Part shown: in pieces, positions 22,433 through 26,238 of the stretch
How the letters are laid out: every line of letters starts with the position of its first letter
How positions within the stretch are numbered: the stretch's first letter is position 1
Program-made: the position numbers and the translations under genes
Origin: JAPLJQ01 sp037143735
Lineage (GTDB): Bacteria > Desulfobacterota > Syntrophia > Syntrophales > UBA2185
DNA: 26,238 nucleotides
Assembly: GCA_037143735.1 (NCBI GenBank)
Contig: JBAWYD010000021.1
Location: 1 to 26,238 of the forward strand
Direction of reading: 5' to 3'
The notes under the pieces: generated by a model
Database searches by the model: none
What the model was told of the DNA's origin: nothing
What the model saw: the letters and a program-made list of their open reading frames with translations, nothing else

Positions 22433-23787
22433 AATCAGAACAATACGACATCATCATTATCGGCGCGGGCCCCGGCGGTCACGCAGCAGCCGAACGGGCC
22501 GCCGGATTCGGTGCGAAAGTCACCGTTATCGAAAAAGACGGGTGGGGCGGTACATGCACCCACCGGGGCTGCATCCCGACCAAAGCCCTGCTTGCGTGCA
22601 GCAGGCAATTTGCCCATCTCAAGAAACTGAAACGTCTGGGGGTCATGACCAGTGAGGCAACCTTTGACTTTGCGTTGATGAAACGGCATCAGCAGCAGAT
22701 GGTCGCCGTTTCCGCCCTGGGTGTACAGAAATCATTGAAGGATGCCGGGGTCGATCTGAAGTCCGGAACGGGAAGGATAACGTCTCCCGGGGAGATAGAA
22801 TGGATGTCTCCCGCAGGGGATAGCAACCGTCTCACCGCGGGAAGCATCGTGATTGCCTGGGGTTCCCAGCCGCTCATTCCGCCCGTCCTTACACCTTCCG
22901 GACGCATTTTAACGTCCGACAGCTTTCTGACATTAAATGTCCTGCCCGGATCGATGATCATTATCGGTGGAAGCGTCATCGGGGTAGAGTTTGCCACATT
23001 CCTGGCCGAGTTGAATGTCCCTGTGACCATCATTGAGGTTCTTGACCGGTTACTCCCGCACGAAGACGAAGAAGCGACAGCCCTGTTGACACAGGAACTG
23101 ACCCGCATAGGTGTCACCATCATCACCTCAAGCCGGATAGAAACCCTGAAGGAGACGGCGGACGGGGTTCATCTCACAGGAACATACGGAGCAAAGCGGC
23201 TTGACCTGACAGCCGATTACGCCCTCATCTGTACGGGCAGAAAACCTTTGCTGCACAGGGATGAATTGGATCGATGCGGCATTCATTACGAGCCGGCAGG
23301 CATTGTCGTAAATGAATACAACATGACCAACGTGGACGGGGTCTATGCCGTCGGGGATGTTACCGGGGGAATGATGCTCGCCCACAGGGCCAGCCGGCAG
23401 GGCAGATCCCTTGCCGGTCACCTCCACGGAGATGGATCAATCTCCTGCAAAGAGGAAACGATACCCTCCGTGGTCTATTCCCACCCCGGCATTGCCCGTG
23501 TGGGACTCACGGAAAAACAGGCTTTAGAACAGGGTCTGAGTATTGAGGTAAGGCGGGCTGAATATGCCGCCAATATCATGGCCAGAACGGAGCTTAGGGG
23601 CAGCGGCTTTGTAAAAGCTTTCTTTTGTGAAGACAGGCTGGCAGGAGTCACCATCGTGGGGGACGATGCCGGTGAACTGATCGCCCCGATGGCGCTGGCC
23701 GTTTCCAACGCCCTCGGTAAAAAAGAACTGAAGCAGTGGATTCTCCCCCACCCGACGCTGAGCGAAATATTTCACTTCCTGACATAG
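22429..23787 (+). CDS. lpdA: Dihydrolipoamide dehydrogenase (L protein)
   Basis: A 452-residue FAD disulfide oxidoreductase that reoxidises dihydrolipoyl-H protein with NAD+. FAD-binding IIIGAGPGGHAAAERAAGFG is at residues 8-27. The redox disulfide is C43 and C48 in GGTCTHRGCIPTKALL (the usual motif is GGTCLNVGCIPSK). The NAD site is SMIIIGGSVIGVEFATFLAEL and the second FAD motif is DGVYAVGDVTGG. The C-terminal catalytic pair is H441 and E446 in HPTLSE. It shares 4 nt with lipA upstream, and its last 16 nt overlap the 3' end of the minus-strand flavoprotein gene. It completes the T-H-P-L set. Confidence 0.95.
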   Translation: MKSEQYDIIIIGAGPGGHAAAERAAGFGAKVTVIEKDGWGGTCTHRGCIPTKALLACSRQFAHLKKLKRLGVMTSEATFDFALMKRHQQQMVAVSALGVQKSLKDAGVDLKSGTGRITSPGEIEWMSPAGDSNRLTAGSIVIAWGSQPLIPPVLTPSGRILTSDSFLTLNVLPGSMIIIGGSVIGVEFATFLAELNVPVTIIEVLDRLLPHEDEEATALLTQELTRIGVTIITSSRIETLKETADGVHLTGTYGAKRLDLTADYALICTGRKPLLHRDELDRCGIHYEPAGIVVNEYNMTNVDGVYAVGDVTGGMMLAHRASRQGRSLAGHLHGDGSISCKEETIPSVVYSHPGIARVGLTEKQALEQGLSIEVRRAEYAANIMARTELRGSGFVKAFFCEDRLAGVTIVGDDAGELIAPMALAVSNALGKKELKQWILPHPTLSEIFHFLT

Positions 23788-25193
23788 TCGGCCGCACTCT
23801 CCCCCGCAAGATAACCTGTTGAAAACGCCGCCTGCAGATTGTATCCCCCCGTATCGGCGTCAATGTCCATCACCTCTCCGCAGAAGTAAAGCCCTCCTAC
23901 AAGACGCGATGCCATGGTCCGCGGTTCGATTTCCTTCAGAGAGACGCCACCGGCCGTCACGATGGCCGATGACATGGGCAGTGGACGTCTGATATTGAAG
24001 CGAAGGGATTTGAGGAAGCCTATGATTCTTTCCCGTTCCTCCCTGTTGATCTGACTACCGCACGTATCGGGAGAAATGCCGGTCATGACCATGAAAGGAT
24101 CCACCATTTTTTCCGGAAGCAGGTCTTTCAAGATTCGACGATACTTCCTTTTGCTGAAAAGGTCAAAATCACGCTGAAGACGCTCGCGGAGCCGGTTTCT
24201 ATCAAGGGCCGGTTTAAGATCGATGGACACACTGACAGGCCCCTGATCGAGGGCATCCACAATGGCCAGACTCATCAATAAAGTGATGGGGCCGCCGATA
24301 CCGAAATGGGTCATCATCATCTCTCCCATGCGACTTTCAATGACCGGACCGTGAGCCTTTTTATTCCTTATGCCGCGACCGATATCACAGGCAGGCGCCA
24401 GAAACGGGTCAATAGCGTCGGCGGAACACCGGAAGGCGGTCATCCGCACATTACGAAGACTGACCCCCTGCATGGACCCGGCAAGGGAGATTTCTTTGAC
24501 GACAAGGGGCGCCAGGGCAGGGCGGAGCTTCGTGACGGTATGGCCGAGGACCTCAGCCATGACAAAACCGTCTCCCTCAGAACCCGTCGCGGGATATGTT
24601 GACCCTCCTGTTGCCAGAATCACGGCCATTGACGGGTACTCGCCCTTTTCCGTCTTCACGCCTGTTATACGCCCTTCTTTTACCAGAATCCCCATGACCC
24701 GGGTATGACGTTGTACTTTGACGCCCCGATCCCCCAGACACTTTAAAAATGCTCCCACAACGTCGCCGGCATTGTCGGAGACGGGAAAGATTCTCCCCCC
24801 CCGTTCGACCTTCGTCTCGACGCCGTAACGCTTTAAAAATTCCAGCATCTCTTCACGGAAGAAACGATGAAAAGCCCTGTACAGAAACCGGCCGTTGGGG
24901 CCATACATGGCAATGAAATCATTGAGTTCTTTTATATTGGTCAGGTTGCAGCGGGTTTTGCCGCTGATGAGTATTTTTTGTCCCGCCGTCGGCGTTTTTT
25001 CAAGGAGAAGCACATCGGCGTCCATTTCGGCCGCCCGAATGGCTGCCATTAATCCACTTGCTCCGGCGCCGATAACGACGACGCGCCTTTCATCATCTCC
25101 CCGGATAAGACAGTTGTTCAATCCTGAAGCCCCCTTGATGAGTCTTTCTTTATCATAGCACAGGCAATTTAAAAATCTCTTTTCTCTTGCCAT
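23772..25193 (-). CDS. HI0933/YhiN-family NAD(P)/FAD-dependent oxidoreductase
   Basis: A 473-residue flavoprotein of the HI0933 (BaiN/YhiN) family. The FAD motif is VVVIGAGASGLMAAIRAAEM (about residues 38-57). Family segments are LLLEKTPTAGQKILISGKTRCNLTN, ILATGGSTYPATGSEGDGF and a C-terminal GGLYFCGEVMDIDADTGGYNLQAAFSTG. Function in most members is unsettled (BaiN was proposed to act on bile acid intermediates). The N-terminal ~30 residues before the FAD motif are not conserved-looking. The ATG at 25191-25193 has no ribosome site, while a TTG at 25119-25121 follows AAGGGGG by about 8 nt and would give 449 residues. I keep the ATG with low certainty on the start. A predicted promoter lies near 25386-25358. 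Confidence 0.92.
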   Translation of the reverse strand: MAREKRFLNCLCYDKERLIKGASGLNNCLIRGDDERRVVVIGAGASGLMAAIRAAEMDADVLLLEKTPTAGQKILISGKTRCNLTNIKELNDFIAMYGPNGRFLYRAFHRFFREEMLEFLKRYGVETKVERGGRIFPVSDNAGDVVGAFLKCLGDRGVKVQRHTRVMGILVKEGRITGVKTEKGEYPSMAVILATGGSTYPATGSEGDGFVMAEVLGHTVTKLRPALAPLVVKEISLAGSMQGVSLRNVRMTAFRCSADAIDPFLAPACDIGRGIRNKKAHGPVIESRMGEMMMTHFGIGGPITLLMSLAIVDALDQGPVSVSIDLKPALDRNRLRERLQRDFDLFSKRKYRRILKDLLPEKMVDPFMVMTGISPDTCGSQINREERERIIGFLKSLRFNIRRPLPMSSAIVTAGGVSLKEIEPRTMASRLVGGLYFCGEVMDIDADTGGYNLQAAFSTGYLAGESAADYVRK

Positions 25194-25218
25194 CCGTTAC
25201 GTCTCGAGGAACCAAAAC

Positions 25219-25260
25219 CGAGTAAAAATTTGGCATGAAATTTCTGTCCCCTTTTACTCG
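25219..25260. repeat. Inverted repeat upstream of the HI0933-family gene
   Basis: Perfect 9-bp arms CGAGTAAAA (25219-25227) and TTTTACTCG (25252-25260) with a 24-nt interior that itself contains two AAATTT elements. It lies in the predicted leader of the flavoprotein gene, 26 bp upstream of its ATG. It may be a leader hairpin or a protein-binding site. Confidence 0.55.
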
Positions 25261-25353
25261 TTAAAATCCTTTCCCTCCCACCAAGGGTTGACGGCATTAT
25301 AAAGGTATTTCATAAAGTGAATGTATAACACTTTGATTTTATTGTCAAAGAGT

Positions 25354-25386
25354 GTCGATTATAATCGACGGTTATTTTACCAACAA
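25354..25386 (-). promoter_or_regulatory. Predicted promoter with perfect -10 inside a 16-bp palindrome
   Basis: The sequence GTCGATTATAATCGAC (25354-25369) is a perfect palindrome. Read on the minus strand it contains a consensus TATAAT (25363-25358). A TTGTTG -35 (25386-25381) stands exactly 17 bp upstream. The predicted start near 25351 gives a leader of about 160 nt to the flavoprotein ATG. The palindrome is well placed to act as a repressor operator. The consensus -10 and the spacing are seen directly; promoter activity is inferred. Confidence 0.5.
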
Positions 25387-25938
25387 TCAGCCTATTTGTG
25401 GCAATATAGATCAATAATGACAGACTCGTAATGGACGGATTTCACCTGAAATGGTCATGCCAGATAAGAAAAAAATCCAGCTATGTTGCGTAGTTGTTGA
25501 CTAACACTTTCACAGAACTGACAGGAATTTCCACTTTGTGCGAGTTCGTCAATTTTCTGTGTTTCATTTTTTTAGAAAGGCAAAACGAACGGATGACACA
25601 CAACTTATTTAATGATATCAATCAATTAAATTAGTTCGGCGCGCTGAACCTTTCCAGGTGTTTCATCGCGCAACCGCCGTCGTTTGACCAACTGCCGCCC
25701 TCCGCGAATGTTGTTCCTTCCAGACGCGCCAGAACCCCAGTGACACTGGGTGCTTTCACGTGTCATCAACGCCCCTGATTTTACGGAGATATGATCGAAT
25801 ATTTATTGAAAGCAATGATTGAGGCCGTTGTGTTTTTGTAGCAGCTTTCGATTGGAAATGCGTACGAGCGATCGAAAAAAGTGAAATGTGCCGGTTATTG
25901 ACGACACCCGCTTGTCGGTCGGATTCTTGATGAATCGC

Positions 25939-26238
25939 TCACCTTATTGATAATAAAGAATTTATTGTATTACTATTTACAATACGAAATTCTTTGGATT
26001 GAAAATTTCTTGTTATAAATTTTTCAGACCTAACAGAATGAAGCAATTTTAATTCATGGGATGTTATGGGAGGATTAAAAAATCTTAATATCTTTATTTT
26101 CGCAATCGCCGTTTTCATGTTATAAAATTTACAATATGTATTAGTTTCAAGTAATTCAATTACTTCATAATAGTAAATGAATGTGTAAAAGTTAGGATCT
26201 TCCCGGACAGTCAGGTTCTCTCCGGTGGTGATGTTTAA
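25939..26238 (-). CDS. AT-rich partial open frame of unknown function at the right edge
   Basis: On the minus strand the frame from the window edge (26238) down to a TGA at 25941-25939 has 99 sense codons and no stop. At the local composition (roughly 70% A+T by eye) such an open run is unlikely by chance. It has no start inside the window other than an internal ATG at 26118-26116, which would leave only 59 residues, so it most likely is the C-terminal part of a gene that begins to the right. The translation includes TGENLTVREDPNFYTFIYYY and RFFNPPITSHELKLLHSVRS, with many Ile, Asn, Phe, Tyr and Lys. No family was recognised. Codon use is strongly AT-biased compared with the other genes here, which suggests horizontal origin. 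An A-T-rich hairpin (25955-25995) falls inside its last codons. Confidence 0.45.
   Translation of the reverse strand, partial: LNITTGENLTVREDPNFYTFIYYYEVIELLETNTYCKFYNMKTAIAKIKILRFFNPPITSHELKLLHSVRSEKFITRNFQSKEFRIVNSNTINSLLSIR
25955..25995. repeat. Long AT-rich stem-loop
   Basis: Left arm AAAGAATTTATTGTA (25955-25969) pairs completely with TACAAT (25978-25983) plus AAATTCTTT (25987-25995), with an 8-nt loop and a 3-nt bulge (ACG) on the right side. It sits near the 3' end of the right-edge open frame. No T-run follows on the minus strand, so a simple intrinsic terminator is not supported. Confidence 0.55.

Larger units (their letters stand above)
25194..25938. other. Intergenic region without a supported gene, rich in dyads
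   Basis: 745 bp. Besides the inverted repeat and promoter above it holds a possible plus-strand promoter (TTGACG at 25288-25293, 17 bp, CATAAA at 25311-25316) and AAAGTG/CACTTT arms (25314-25319, 25329-25334). It also has a near-palindrome GTTCGGCGCGCTGAAC (25634-25649) and a palindrome CCCAGTGACACTGGG (25736-25750). A GC-rich patch at about 25630-25790 stands out from AT-rich flanks and contains two short overlapping minus-strand frames of 46 (ATG, 25766-25626) and 42 codons (GTG, 25759-25631). Neither is called a gene. No tRNA-like fold was recognised. Confidence 0.5.

Noticed and set aside
25620..25780. A tRNA or group II intron fragment in the GC-rich patch
   Set aside because: No T-loop (GTTCGA) with matching acceptor stem and no intron domain V-like sequence was seen.
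26066..26125. Plus-strand 19-residue hydrophobic peptide (MGGLKNLNIFIFAIAVFML)
   Set aside because: Very short, no clear ribosome site, and antisense to the longer right-edge open frame; hydrophobic short frames are common in AT-rich DNA.

Overview
This window reads as a chromosomal segment of an anaerobic bacterium, most likely a deltaproteobacterium (Desulfobacterota, Syntrophus-like). That is an inference from gene content: a ferredoxin-linked 2-oxoacid oxidoreductase, a split GcvPA/GcvPB glycine decarboxylase, a TAXI-type TRAP transporter with a DUF1850 partner, and a flavin reductase-like protein. Nothing in the window names the species. No rRNA, tRNA, CRISPR array or intact insertion sequence was seen.

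Layout. (1) 1-3270, minus strand: a tight five-gene run of mannose-1-phosphate guanylyltransferase, Maf nucleotide pyrophosphatase, YggS-type PLP protein, an unknown two-TM protein, and the start of a flavin reductase-like gene cut by the left edge. (2) 3516-4703, plus strand: an RlmI-like PUA-domain methyltransferase. (3) 4961-16320, minus strand: eleven or so genes in the same direction. From upstream to downstream they are a TAXI receptor, DUF1850 protein, fused TRAP permease, a dehydrogenase of the 2,4-diaminopentanoate dehydrogenase/DapB-like family, a ferredoxin, KorA/KorB/KorC, and a polar amino acid ABC transporter (ATPase, binding protein, two permeases). Together they look like uptake of organic or amino acids followed by oxidation to acyl-CoA with reduced ferredoxin. 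(4) 16721-23787, plus strand: gcvT-gcvH-gcvPA-gcvPB-(unknown two-TM protein)-lipA-lpd, which encodes the full glycine cleavage system plus lipoate insertion. Blocks 3 and 4 diverge from a 400-bp regulatory region. (5) 23772-25193, minus strand: an HI0933/YhiN-type flavoprotein whose 3' end overlaps lpd. (6) 25194-26238: no conventional annotated gene. It holds a strong-looking promoter inside a 16-bp perfect palindrome, several other dyads, a short GC-rich patch, and at the right edge an AT-rich minus-strand frame of 99 codons that stays open to the window end.

How the genes work together. The Kor complex, amino acid ABC transporter and dehydrogenase suggest fermentation or syntrophic oxidation of amino acids. 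The divergent glycine cleavage operon supplies or consumes one-carbon units and NADH, and it carries its own lipoyl synthase and lipoamide dehydrogenase, though no lipoate protein ligase or octanoyltransferase is in the window.

The parts most worth a second look are the uncharacterised two-TM protein inside the glycine cleavage operon, the amino/oxo-acid catabolic cluster with an unassigned dehydrogenase, the hairpin between the TAXI receptor and DUF1850 genes, the dyads over predicted -10 elements, and the AT-rich right end.
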